This document shows, piece by piece, positions 55,695 to 64,000 of a stretch of 64,000 bases of DNA. The stretch spans positions 1 through 64,000 of the forward strand of contig PCWG01000002.1 of the NCBI GenBank assembly GCA_002787235.1, given 5' to 3'. A program made the position numbers and the translations under genes. This DNA is from Nitrospinae bacterium CG11_big_fil_rev_8_21_14_0_20_45_15 (GTDB lineage: Bacteria; Nitrospinota; Nitrospinia; Nitrospinales; VA-1). The stretch's first letter is position 1; every line of letters starts with the position of its first letter. The notes beneath the pieces were generated by a model. The model saw nothing but the letters and a program-made list of their open reading frames with translations. It ran no database searches and had not been told where the DNA came from.

Positions 55695-58262
55695 GTGGTC
55701 GATTATAAGGCAGAGTTGCATTTTGTTGAATATTCAATCAAGTCTTATCTTGAATGCTTCTATGGTCTAGCTGCAAAAGGCAACAGGCACTTTTTAATTC
55801 AAGGTGTCAACAGTCTCGCTCGTGAATTTCTAAACCATGTCTTAAATGGGGAAAAGAAACTATCGGTAAAATTTTATACTGACGTGAAAAAAGAAAAGAC
55901 ACCCATTCCTGAGAATGTGGAGAGTTCTTATGATATAGATCAAATTGAAGTGATATTTAACTTCATGGAGGATGAAGAAAACCTTTCCACCGCATTGATG
56001 GGATGGGCTTCAATTTCTCATTGCAAGATTTACGCTCCCATCACAGGCCATTATTGTAAGAACAGACCGGTTTTTATCAATAGCATCCCAAAAGGCGGAA
56101 CGCATCTTTTGTTCGAGTGTGTGCGAGCTATGGGTTTCGAGGAACCTCCTACCTTAGACCTTCCTGACAATAAAACAGATTTCACGCCAGGTCATTTTTA
56201 TAATTTGCAACACGCCAAGAGGGAATGTTTTTCACAACAATATATCAATATTTATAATTTCATTAATGCCTTTGCAAACTCTGTTGTTCTTTTTATTTAT
56301 CGTGACCCTAGGGATATAGCTGTTTCACTGGCCTATTATCTGGCCTCTCAGCACCAATATCATATTCTTTCTGAATACATGGAAGGTTTGTCTTCAGAAG
56401 ATAGGTTGCTGTGTGTGATTCAGGGACGGTATCCGCTACCCGTTTTTTTTAATCGGGACTTGAGTTTTGAAGGCGATATCAGAGAATTAATAAACACTTA
56501 TCTTGACTGGATTGTTAATCCTTTTCCAAACACTTTGGTTATACGATTTGAAGATTTAATAGGTGCCGAAGGTGGAGGTGACCGATTAGCCCAAGTAAAA
56601 GCTATTTGGAGGATTCAGTTAGCACTCCATGTTGGAGGTACGCCAGAGGAGTACTGCGGAAAAATATTCTCCCCTCAGGCTCTCACATTCAGGAAGGGGC
56701 AAATAGGCGATTATAAAAAAGAGTTTACAGAAAAAGTCGTAAAAGAATTTCAAGACCTTCCTCAGGATTTCATGGAACAACTGAGATATTCGGACCAATC
56801 ATTGGATGAACAATTGGGAGAGTCTCTAGGGAGTTGGGGTGCATTTAAGGGTAAAATTCCTCTCACTGCGAAAATGCATTCCCCTGTTTTGATTGAACGA
56901 GATTTTCAAGGTTATAATTTAATTTATTTTAACGGACATGTTTATGCGGTGAGTCAGAATTTAGGAGAGCTAGACTTGCGGCTTACCCCTCCCGAGAAAA
57001 TAACGGAGCTAAAAAATAAGAACTTGTTGATGGATGGAAAATCCTTGGGTGAAGTGAAAGAAATAATTCTGAATCTTCCCCCTGAAGTAGTAAAACAGTT
57101 TGCGCACATGAGGTTTCTCGAAGAAGGTGTGGACGGTTATAATATTTTTGAATTTGGACGCTGTTATTATGCGATCAATCAAAATTTAGGACCGCTCGAT
57201 TTGTCGTTGGTCGAGCAAAATAAGCTCGAAGCATTGAAGAATAACTCTGAGGTTTTAGTAGGACATTCCGTTGCAGAAATAAAACGTATGACAGCTTTAG
57301 TTTCAACGCTGATCCACTGGATTAGTGATAACGAAGGGAATGCTTCGAATGAAAAGGGAGTGGCAAACGTGCGGTTTCGCCCGTGTGTTGTCGCGGAAAG
57401 TCTTGACGGTTTTAATATTATACAGTTCAGAGGAATTTTTTATATCGTTGCTCAAGGTCTTGAGAATTTTGATATTGAAAATTTGGATAGTGAAAAAATA
57501 TTTAATTACCAATCGAAAAATCAGTTGCTAGTGGGGCAGACTTTAAAACAAGCGAAAGAAATTATAAAAATTGTATCATCTAATAGCTTAAAATACGATT
57601 TTACTGGCAAGCCGAAGATCGTTGAAGAGGGGCATCAAGGCTTTAATATTGTGCAGTACAAGAGTGTTTTTTATGTGATCGCTCAGAGGGTTTCTATCGA
57701 TGTTGAACAATTGACCAGCATTCTGATTGTTGACTTTCAGAGTAAGTTTCAATTGGCAGTGGCAAGTTCTCTTGAACAAGCTAAAGAGTTGACCGGGTTT
57801 CTTCTATCAAGAAAATCTCAGGTTGAAACAGACGAGATGCGAAGAAACAGGGTCAATGAGCGATGGAAGAAAGAGAATGAGATTCTGAATTGTAAAGCCC
57901 AAGACTTGGAAATTAAAGTTACCGAGTATGAAAATTCTTTGGAAGAGTTGAAGGAAATTGGGGCGAGAAAAGAGCAACAGCTGAAGGAATTTGAAACAAA
58001 GCTTGAAAAGCAATCCCGCCAGATACAGGAGCTGGAACAGGCGTTAAAGGCTAAGGAAACGGAAACGCTCAGTCTGGTTGCATCGGGTAAGAACAAGGAC
58101 CAGGAAATTATTTTGGCGAATAAAGAACTGGCCAGACTCACGCGAAGAATGGATGAGTATAAAAAACAGGTCAATTGGGATGTTGAACGAATTGAGAGTC
58201 TGGTTAAAATGGTATGTACTAAAAATGAAGAAATCATACGTCTGAACGAAGCGATTCGATGA
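55695..58262 (+). CDS. Sulfotransferase with YN-type repeats and coiled coil
   Basis: Protein of 855 residues. Residues 125-345 form a PAPS-dependent sulfotransferase domain: the 5'-phosphosulfate loop is FINSIPKGGTHLL (127-139), the 3'-phosphate site is IYRDPRDIAVS (201-211), and FRKGQIGDY (332-340) matches the family's nucleotide-binding end. Residues 395-700 hold four degenerate repeats starting G-Y/F-N-I/L at about 406, 481, 572 and 649, each with Y-x-x-x-Q-x-L-x-x-x-D. Residues 710-850 are coiled coil. It starts at GTG 55695 after TTTGAGGG. It likely sulfates the polysaccharide made by the neighbouring glycosyltransferases. Confidence 0.78.
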   Translation: MVDYKAELHFVEYSIKSYLECFYGLAAKGNRHFLIQGVNSLAREFLNHVLNGEKKLSVKFYTDVKKEKTPIPENVESSYDIDQIEVIFNFMEDEENLSTALMGWASISHCKIYAPITGHYCKNRPVFINSIPKGGTHLLFECVRAMGFEEPPTLDLPDNKTDFTPGHFYNLQHAKRECFSQQYINIYNFINAFANSVVLFIYRDPRDIAVSLAYYLASQHQYHILSEYMEGLSSEDRLLCVIQGRYPLPVFFNRDLSFEGDIRELINTYLDWIVNPFPNTLVIRFEDLIGAEGGGDRLAQVKAIWRIQLALHVGGTPEEYCGKIFSPQALTFRKGQIGDYKKEFTEKVVKEFQDLPQDFMEQLRYSDQSLDEQLGESLGSWGAFKGKIPLTAKMHSPVLIERDFQGYNLIYFNGHVYAVSQNLGELDLRLTPPEKITELKNKNLLMDGKSLGEVKEIILNLPPEVVKQFAHMRFLEEGVDGYNIFEFGRCYYAINQNLGPLDLSLVEQNKLEALKNNSEVLVGHSVAEIKRMTALVSTLIHWISDNEGNASNEKGVANVRFRPCVVAESLDGFNIIQFRGIFYIVAQGLENFDIENLDSEKIFNYQSKNQLLVGQTLKQAKEIIKIVSSNSLKYDFTGKPKIVEEGHQGFNIVQYKSVFYVIAQRVSIDVEQLTSILIVDFQSKFQLAVASSLEQAKELTGFLLSRKSQVETDEMRRNRVNERWKKENEILNCKAQDLEIKVTEYENSLEELKEIGARKEQQLKEFETKLEKQSRQIQELEQALKAKETETLSLVASGKNKDQEIILANKELARLTRRMDEYKKQVNWDVERIESLVKMVCTKNEEIIRLNEAIR

Positions 58263-58324
58263 TATTTTTTATCATCGGTTCAGTTGTGTAAAAACGTCTA
58301 TTAAAGTCTTTCTTATGGATCATA

Positions 58325-60313
58325 ATGATGAGCGAAATTAAAATACATTTTGACAGTGATGTGCCCCAAAAACCTTTGGTGAGTTTGATATTACTGGATT
58401 GGTCTTGTCGGGAAAGTTTTCATATGTTGGACTATTTGGCAAACCAAACCTTGCCTCGTGAAAGCTATGAAATAATTTGGATAGAGTATTATTCAACGGT
58501 TTCACCAGAAATTACGGATCTGATCGACAAGTATAAGGTGGAAGGTAAAATCCCCCCCATAGACAGGTGGGTAGTGATGAATATGCCCAAAGATCTCTAT
58601 TACCACAAACATTTGATGTACAACGTGGGGATTGCTTTGGCGAAGGGAGACATCGTTACGATCTGCGATTCTGATGCGATGGTGAAGCCAAGTTTTATAG
58701 AAACGATGGTGCAAGAGTTTGAAAAAGATCCGCATCTGGTTTTGCATATGGATGAAGTGAGAAATAATGATAGAGCATTTCATCCGTTTAATTATCCTGA
58801 TTTTGAAGTGGTGGAAGGTCCGGGTGCGATCAATTTTAAAAATGGAACAACCACGGGTTTGGTAGATACGGTGGATCCTCTGCATACGTTGAATTACGGA
58901 GCGTGCATGTCTGCCAAGCGTTCCGATATCCTGGCGATTGGCGGGGCTGACGAGCATATCAATTTTCTTGGGCACGTTTGTGGACCCTACGATATTACTT
59001 TTCGTTTGGTCAATTATGGGAAAAGAGAATTCTGGCATCCAAAAGAATTGCTCTATCATGTTTGGCATCCTGGTCAAGCAGGTGACGGTAATTTTGTGGG
59101 TCCTCATGATGGCAAGCATATGTCTTCGACGGCTTTGGAAGCGAGAGATCTGGGACGAATAAAACCATTGGTTGAAAATGAAGCCATCCGATCTCTACGA
59201 ATTCATGAAGATCTGAACGATGAACAACTCTTGAACAATCTGGTGGATCCATTTTATTTGGAGGAATGGACTGAGGAAGCTCTTGCAAAAGGTTCGAGCT
59301 TGTATTTGTGGTACACCGCAGAAGTTCTGCGTGAAATGGATGGATACAATATTGTAAAGCACGCAAAAAAATTCTATGGACTTCCTTGTACGCTGGGTGC
59401 TGTTGATTTGAATAAAGAGGAGGATAAAAAAAATCCTTCGATACTAGTAGGCGAATCCGAAGCAGACATTGTTGCCTTGATTGAAAAAGCGGGACCGAGT
59501 TATCAGTCCAAATTTTTGGGAGATTATTGTGGTTATAATCTGATTGAATATGGGGATCTCATATACGCAATTCCACATGGTTTGGGTGCTATAGATCTCA
59601 ATAGCAAAGAGCATCGGGAGCACCCCAATGTTTATTCAGGAAAGACACTGGAAGAAGCCAAGGAGCGAATTGACGTTGTCGGGCCTTTTTCAGCGATTGA
59701 GATGATTTGTGAATATGGGAACTATAATATCTTAAAATGGGGTAAATCTTATTATGGAATACCCTTTATCCTCGGATCAGTTGACTTTAATAATAAACAG
59801 GAAAGGTCGCATCCTGAAATTATTGAAGCGAATTCTGTGAATACTATCAAGGAAACTATCAGTGCGCTGACAAGAGAAAACAGTATTCCAGAGATGATTG
59901 GTTCCTACGGAAATTTTAACATCGTACAATTTGGGGTGGAGTGGTATGGCTTACCGAAATGGTTAGGTGCGTTGGATTTACGTAAAGAACAAGATAGGAG
60001 TCTTCCCGGCCTGATGCGTGCGGTGAGTATGGAAGCATTGAAGGAAACCATAGACGCTAATGGAAAATTTTATGAAGGAAGTATTGTGAGCGTGTACAGA
60101 GGCTTCAATCTGATCCCGCTGGATGGAAAGTTATATGGAATCCCTCAGGTTTTAGGTGCTGTTGATTTGAGAGGTTGTGAAAGTAAAACAAATAATAAAA
60201 TCCTTTGTGTGAACAATAAAAGTGAATTAGAGAATACCATTGATTCTATGGGATTTTGGAAACGGAATATGATGGGATATCGAATGAAAAAAAAATTAGG
60301 TTTGGGCGTATAA
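58325..60313 (+). CDS. GT2 glycosyltransferase with five YN-type repeats
   Basis: Glycosyltransferase of 662 residues. Residues 15-275 are a family-2 GT-A domain: VSLILLDWSCRESFHML, the metal-binding CDSDAMV (D115, D117), NYGACMSAKR and GGADEHINFLGHVCGPY. Residues 335-650 are five repeats at an exact 63-64 residue step (Y-N/F-N at 341, 404, 467, 531 and 594), each with Y-G/A-I/L-P and L-G-x-x-D. There are no membrane helices. The start is ATG 58325 or 58328. The repeats may bind the growing glycan or other proteins. Confidence 0.82.
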   Translation: MMSEIKIHFDSDVPQKPLVSLILLDWSCRESFHMLDYLANQTLPRESYEIIWIEYYSTVSPEITDLIDKYKVEGKIPPIDRWVVMNMPKDLYYHKHLMYNVGIALAKGDIVTICDSDAMVKPSFIETMVQEFEKDPHLVLHMDEVRNNDRAFHPFNYPDFEVVEGPGAINFKNGTTTGLVDTVDPLHTLNYGACMSAKRSDILAIGGADEHINFLGHVCGPYDITFRLVNYGKREFWHPKELLYHVWHPGQAGDGNFVGPHDGKHMSSTALEARDLGRIKPLVENEAIRSLRIHEDLNDEQLLNNLVDPFYLEEWTEEALAKGSSLYLWYTAEVLREMDGYNIVKHAKKFYGLPCTLGAVDLNKEEDKKNPSILVGESEADIVALIEKAGPSYQSKFLGDYCGYNLIEYGDLIYAIPHGLGAIDLNSKEHREHPNVYSGKTLEEAKERIDVVGPFSAIEMICEYGNYNILKWGKSYYGIPFILGSVDFNNKQERSHPEIIEANSVNTIKETISALTRENSIPEMIGSYGNFNIVQFGVEWYGLPKWLGALDLRKEQDRSLPGLMRAVSMEALKETIDANGKFYEGSIVSVYRGFNLIPLDGKLYGIPQVLGAVDLRGCESKTNNKILCVNNKSELENTIDSMGFWKRNMMGYRMKKKLGLGV

Positions 60314-60436
60314 GGATTTTCGTGATGATTTGATTTGTTTGAGTTGTTTCCTATGGAAATAAATTTTTTATAGATACGGGTGCCAAGTGCTTCTTTCTTT
60401 GCCGGCGATACTGCGGTTCATTCCCTTCACTTCATT

Positions 60437-63400
60437 ATGAAGTCTCTCTTCCATCACCAAACTTCTTCCAAGCCCAAGGTAAGCCTGATCCTCCTTGATT
60501 GGTCTTGTCGTGAGAGTTTTCATATCTTGCATTATTTGAACCGTCAGACCATTCCCCGTGAAAATTTTGAAATAATCTGGATCGAGTATTATTCTCGCCA
60601 GGCCAGGGAAATTGAAGCCGTACTCGAATCAGCGAAAGCAGAGGCCTATCCTCCACTTGACCGATGGATTTTGATGGAACTGCCTGAACAATTGTATTAT
60701 CACAAACATTTGATGTACAACGCGGGCATCGCCTTGAGTCGGGGTGAAATCGTTGTGATATGCGATTCCGATGCCATCGTAACCCCTGCCTTTATTGAAA
60801 ACATTCTGGCAGCGTTTGAAAAAAATCCTGACATTGTTTTGCACATGGATGAAGTAAGAAATACGAATCGCAAATTTTACCCATTCAATTATCCAGCTAT
60901 TGAAGAAGTCTTAGGAGACGGTGTTTTTAATTGGAATAATGGCACCACGACAGGTTTGCTGGATAAAAAAGATCCCATACACACTTTGAATTATGGAGCA
61001 TGCATGTGTGCGCGTCGGGAAGACTTGATCGCAATCGGCGGGGCCGATGAGCATATCGACTACCTTGGGCACGTTTGTGGTCCGTATGAAATGACATTCC
61101 GGTTGAAAAATTTCGGGAAACAAGAAATCTGGCATCAGAATGAGTTTCTTTATCATGTGTGGCATCCTGGGCAGGCAGGGCATGGAAATTATGTGGGGCC
61201 GCACGATGGAATGCATGTATCCAGTACCGCATTGAACGCGGTGCAGGACAAAAGAGTTTTTCCACTAGTCGAAAATAAAATCATACAGAGGATCAGAGAA
61301 AACGGGAGCGATGTAATAGCCGATGACGAAGTTTTCAAAACAATCATTCGGCCGGAGTATCCCCTGATTTGGAGAGAAGAAGAACTGTCAAAATCTTCCG
61401 AATTTTATCTCTGGTACAGTCCAGAGCTATTGAACAATCACAAAGGTTACAATCTCGTAAAACATAGCGATAAGATTTATGGTATCCCAGAGTACTTGGG
61501 GCCGTGGGATCTCAATAAGAAGGAGCTGCGGGAGCATGCGGCTATTTTGGTTGGTGACAATGAGAGCGTTGTCACCGCTCTGATTGAAGAAAAGGTCCTA
61601 TTGGGAGATGGCGGTACCGTTTACAATCATATATTTTATGCCTATCCGCGCTTGCGGAAGCTGGTCGGCGAATCGGGATACCGGCGGTTAAAGAAATACC
61701 GTGACCGTATCAAGAAAGTGTTGTCTCCTTTGAATGGAGAAGGCGAAAAGCCCGTTCCAGAATTCGATTATAATATTTTGCCCTGGGGAAGCCAGCTTTA
61801 CGCACTGCCACGAGTTTTGGGACCAGTGGACCTCAATCAGGAAAAGCAACGTTATCATCCCGGTATCCTAACCGCAAAAACACAAGCGGAGTTGGACGAA
61901 AAGATTCTTGCGGCTGGTCCCACCCCATATATTCCAAAGCTTTTGAGTGTTTGCAAAGGTTACAATCTCATAAAATATTGTCACATGTTTTACGCGATTC
62001 CTCAGTCGCTGGGTGCTGTCAATTTACATAAAGATGTGGAGCGCGAAAATGAAGCCATCTTATACGCCGTAACTCAGGATGAATTGAAAGAGCTCATCGA
62101 TCAAAAAGTTAGATTGCTTCCGGGCCAGGAATTGATTGATACCAAGAATTTTTTTCATATCATCCGGTTTGACGGAAAATATTATGCTTTCCCACAATTC
62201 TCAGGTCCCATCGATTTATCCAATCCACAAGAAAGAAATTTGCCTTACGTTTTTTCTGGACTGACAACGCAAGAAATAGAAGGAAAAATTGCTTTGTTGG
62301 GATCGTCCGTACACGCTCCAGCTTTGATCGGCATTTATAAAGATCACAGTTTAGTGGGGTATCGTGGCGTGTTTTATGGTATCCCGCGAGAATTGGGAGC
62401 GTGGGATCTGGAGAAAAAGGAAAAAAGAGAAAGCTCGGCAATATTTTCCAGCAAGTCGTTGTCAAAAGTTAAATCTTCCATAGACAGTGCCATTGGCTTA
62501 ATCCAAATCGAATACGCCGGTTGGTTGCCGGTGTTTAAAAAGTTTGGACGCTGTGGTTCGCATCCTCAATTTTCCCATATTGACAACCCACCCAAAGGAT
62601 ATCGTTTTATCCAGTCTCCGTGGATTTTTCGTAAATGGCTGGGGCCTGTCAATCGTCTGTTCGAAGCCAGTTTGTTTTTTTGTCGTTCCCTGTATGTCTC
62701 GTTTTTTTTAATAAAACTTGCAAGAACCTGTTTGAAAGCAGGTATCACATGGGCAGACTTTCTGGAATTTATTAAAACCCGGGACTTTTCGTCGCAAGCA
62801 CTTTTGCCGATCAGTCAAAAGCCGGTGTTTTTACCCAGCGTCCCCTTTACCTTGGGGCAAAGACCCTGGTACATAGAAATTGAAGACGTGACGACCTTGT
62901 TTTACCCTTACATACATAATGGGAAAACACAAGATTTGACCCTTCAGAATAAATCCTATTTCAAAATCATTCAAATTCTGTTGGAAGAAAAATCCTGTCT
63001 GGGCATCATCACCCATATGAAGAGCACTGCCGATTGTTTGCCAAAATTATTTGACAGTGAAGTGGTAGGCCAAAAAGTTACTTACGCGCCATTAGGTTTG
63101 GACTTCTCTTCTCACTCGCGTGAGCGCCATCAAATTGAAACGGTTCATTTACTATTTACAAGTTCGTGGAGCCAGGATGCGAACGGATTTTATACACGTG
63201 GTGGAGTCGATTTATTAGAAGCTTACCGTACTCTTTTTCATAAATTCCCAGGGAAACTGCATTTGACATTGCGGGCGCAATTGCCAGAAGATTTGCCGCA
63301 AAAATGTGCGAAAATCATACAAGACTGTGATGTCGAAGTACTGAGTGAATTTTTGCCCTCTGCGCAATGGAAACTCTTGTTGGCAGAAACGGATATTTAT

Positions 63401-63784
63401 GTTCTGCCAGCGGCTCGTATTCACGTGGTTTCAATTCTGGAAGCGATGGCGATGGGAATCCCCATCATCGCATCCGATGGGTGGGGGATGGAAGAGTACT
63501 TGGAAGACAATCACAATGCGTTGCTTGTAAAAGGTCGTAACGGCAAAGTGACCTGGATGGATGATTTGGGTATGTTGCGAGAAAATTATGATTCTATGAA
63601 TGATGCAGATCCCGAAGTGGTTGCCGATTTAGAAACGGCTTTGACACGTTTGATCATCGAACCAGATTTGAGAACCCGGCTCATTGAACAGGCGCGCCGC
63701 GATGTTGCGGAGAAATTTACCGTGAAAAAATGGAACCAGGGTTTAGAGACTGCATTTAATAAAGGCATTGCGGCTAACAAGTGA
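60437..63784 (+). CDS. Bifunctional glycosyltransferase (GT2 and GT4) with five YN-type repeats
   Basis: Protein of about 1,115 residues from ATG 60437 (GTG 60380 is also possible). Residues 12-270 are a GT2 domain close to that of the previous gene, with CDSDAIV at about 109-115. Residues 335-680 carry five repeats, Y-N or equivalent at about 338, 445, 509, 573 and 637; a basic 43-residue insert separates the first two. Residues 880-1100 form a GT4 (GT-B) domain: SSWSQDANGFYTRGG, VLPAARIHVVSILEAMAMGIPIIASDGWG and the second Glu in MEEYL. It probably adds two sugars in turn. It overlaps the next gene by four bases. Confidence 0.82.
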   Translation: MKSLFHHQTSSKPKVSLILLDWSCRESFHILHYLNRQTIPRENFEIIWIEYYSRQAREIEAVLESAKAEAYPPLDRWILMELPEQLYYHKHLMYNAGIALSRGEIVVICDSDAIVTPAFIENILAAFEKNPDIVLHMDEVRNTNRKFYPFNYPAIEEVLGDGVFNWNNGTTTGLLDKKDPIHTLNYGACMCARREDLIAIGGADEHIDYLGHVCGPYEMTFRLKNFGKQEIWHQNEFLYHVWHPGQAGHGNYVGPHDGMHVSSTALNAVQDKRVFPLVENKIIQRIRENGSDVIADDEVFKTIIRPEYPLIWREEELSKSSEFYLWYSPELLNNHKGYNLVKHSDKIYGIPEYLGPWDLNKKELREHAAILVGDNESVVTALIEEKVLLGDGGTVYNHIFYAYPRLRKLVGESGYRRLKKYRDRIKKVLSPLNGEGEKPVPEFDYNILPWGSQLYALPRVLGPVDLNQEKQRYHPGILTAKTQAELDEKILAAGPTPYIPKLLSVCKGYNLIKYCHMFYAIPQSLGAVNLHKDVERENEAILYAVTQDELKELIDQKVRLLPGQELIDTKNFFHIIRFDGKYYAFPQFSGPIDLSNPQERNLPYVFSGLTTQEIEGKIALLGSSVHAPALIGIYKDHSLVGYRGVFYGIPRELGAWDLEKKEKRESSAIFSSKSLSKVKSSIDSAIGLIQIEYAGWLPVFKKFGRCGSHPQFSHIDNPPKGYRFIQSPWIFRKWLGPVNRLFEASLFFCRSLYVSFFLIKLARTCLKAGITWADFLEFIKTRDFSSQALLPISQKPVFLPSVPFTLGQRPWYIEIEDVTTLFYPYIHNGKTQDLTLQNKSYFKIIQILLEEKSCLGIITHMKSTADCLPKLFDSEVVGQKVTYAPLGLDFSSHSRERHQIETVHLLFTSSWSQDANGFYTRGGVDLLEAYRTLFHKFPGKLHLTLRAQLPEDLPQKCAKIIQDCDVEVLSEFLPSAQWKLLLAETDIYVLPAARIHVVSILEAMAMGIPIIASDGWGMEEYLEDNHNALLVKGRNGKVTWMDDLGMLRENYDSMNDADPEVVADLETALTRLIIEPDLRTRLIEQARRDVAEKFTVKKWNQGLETAFNKGIAANK

Positions 63785-64000
63785 AAGTTTTAAATCATGC
63801 AGATGTGACACGATCAATGGCCCGCAGGCGAAGATCGCCCCTGCACGAGAATGTCTTCGAGATAAAAAAACAGAACACAATAAAATCGAGACCCAAAGTT
63901 TCTGTGATTTTATTGGATTGGGAATGCCGGGAACGGTTTCATACCCTGGATTGGTTGTTGAAGCAAAGCGTAGCTCGAGAACAATACGAACTGATCTGGG
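63781..64000 (+). CDS. GT2 glycosyltransferase, 3' end outside window
   Basis: Start of a third family-2 glycosyltransferase. GTG 63781 overlaps the previous stop (GTGA). After a basic leader the family block VSVILLDWECRERFHTLDWL appears, nearly identical in pattern to the two previous genes, followed by REQYELIW. Only about 73 residues are in the window. It shows that the tandem array continues downstream. ATG 63817 is an alternative start. Confidence 0.75.
   Translation, partial: MKVLNHADVTRSMARRRRSPLHENVFEIKKQNTIKSRPKVSVILLDWECRERFHTLDWLLKQSVAREQYELIW

Overview
The window is a 64 kb stretch of a Gram-negative bacterial chromosome. PagL-type lipid A deacylase, MsrP, an HpnN-like RND protein and Wzm/Wzt polysaccharide export all imply an outer membrane. 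The best guess for lineage is the Nitrospinota (Nitrospina-like marine nitrite oxidisers) or a close relative. The reasons are a protein with three PCP_red domains in a non-photosynthetic setting and a periplasmic di-haem cytochrome with an ethylbenzene-dehydrogenase-type gamma-subunit domain, like candidate nitrite oxidoreductase NxrC subunits. This placement is inference from gene content and was not tested by phylogeny. No phage, transposase, CRISPR array, tRNA or rRNA was recognised.

Layout. 1-12.4 kb: an LRR protein, AlgH/YqgE, an RluA-type pseudouridine synthase overlapping a tRNA-dihydrouridine synthase, a SpoU rRNA/tRNA methyltransferase, an unknown 308-residue protein, the triple-PCP_red protein, a DppB/DppC permease pair without its partners, an ABC-F ATPase and an NAD-dependent epimerase. 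12.5-19.7 kb: a Lys-rich micro-protein, gatC and gatA, then a minus-strand operon of a K+ channel followed by YhaO and YhaN. 20-29.8 kb: PagL, an HpnN-like RND protein, a cold-shock protein facing it across a bidirectional terminator, an AT-rich gap with a 46-residue membrane protein, a phosphodiester glycosidase, a MITE-like hairpin, a ModE-type regulator beside a nucleotidyltransferase-fold protein, a TPR lipoprotein, purA and a CC-motif protein. 29.8-43.4 kb: cstA, nfu, a CBS protein, a sigma-54 activator on an apparently leaderless transcript, a shortened pheT, zapB-like, zapA, 6S RNA, 5-formyl-THF cyclo-ligase, rny, lysS, a second LRR gene and an orphan nuoB. 43.4-52.2 kb: a redox/periplasm block with an NxrC-like cytochrome, a CxxCH plus HExxH protein, a DUF1566 protein, an NHLRC2-like thioredoxin/NHL protein, YqaA, CutA, MsrP and a HAD hydrolase.

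52.5-64 kb: a surface-polysaccharide locus with lower GC and its own promoter. It runs APS kinase, Wzm, Wzt, a giant sulfotransferase, then at least three tandem GT2 glycosyltransferases, the last cut by the window edge. The sulfotransferase and two glycosyltransferases share a degenerate repeat of about 63 residues (G-Y/F-N-I/L at its start, Y-G-I-P and L-G-x-x-D-L in its middle) that I do not recognise as a named domain. The inferred logic is that the kinase makes PAPS, the glycosyltransferases build a chain, the sulfotransferase sulfates it and Wzm/Wzt export it. This repeat-linked sulfated-glycan system is the best candidate for something undescribed in the window.

Useful non-coding finds are a 6S RNA between zapA and the folate ligase with promoter, closing stem and conserved core visible; near-consensus sigma-70 promoters in front of purA, the sigma-54 activator and the epimerase; and two strong intrinsic terminators.
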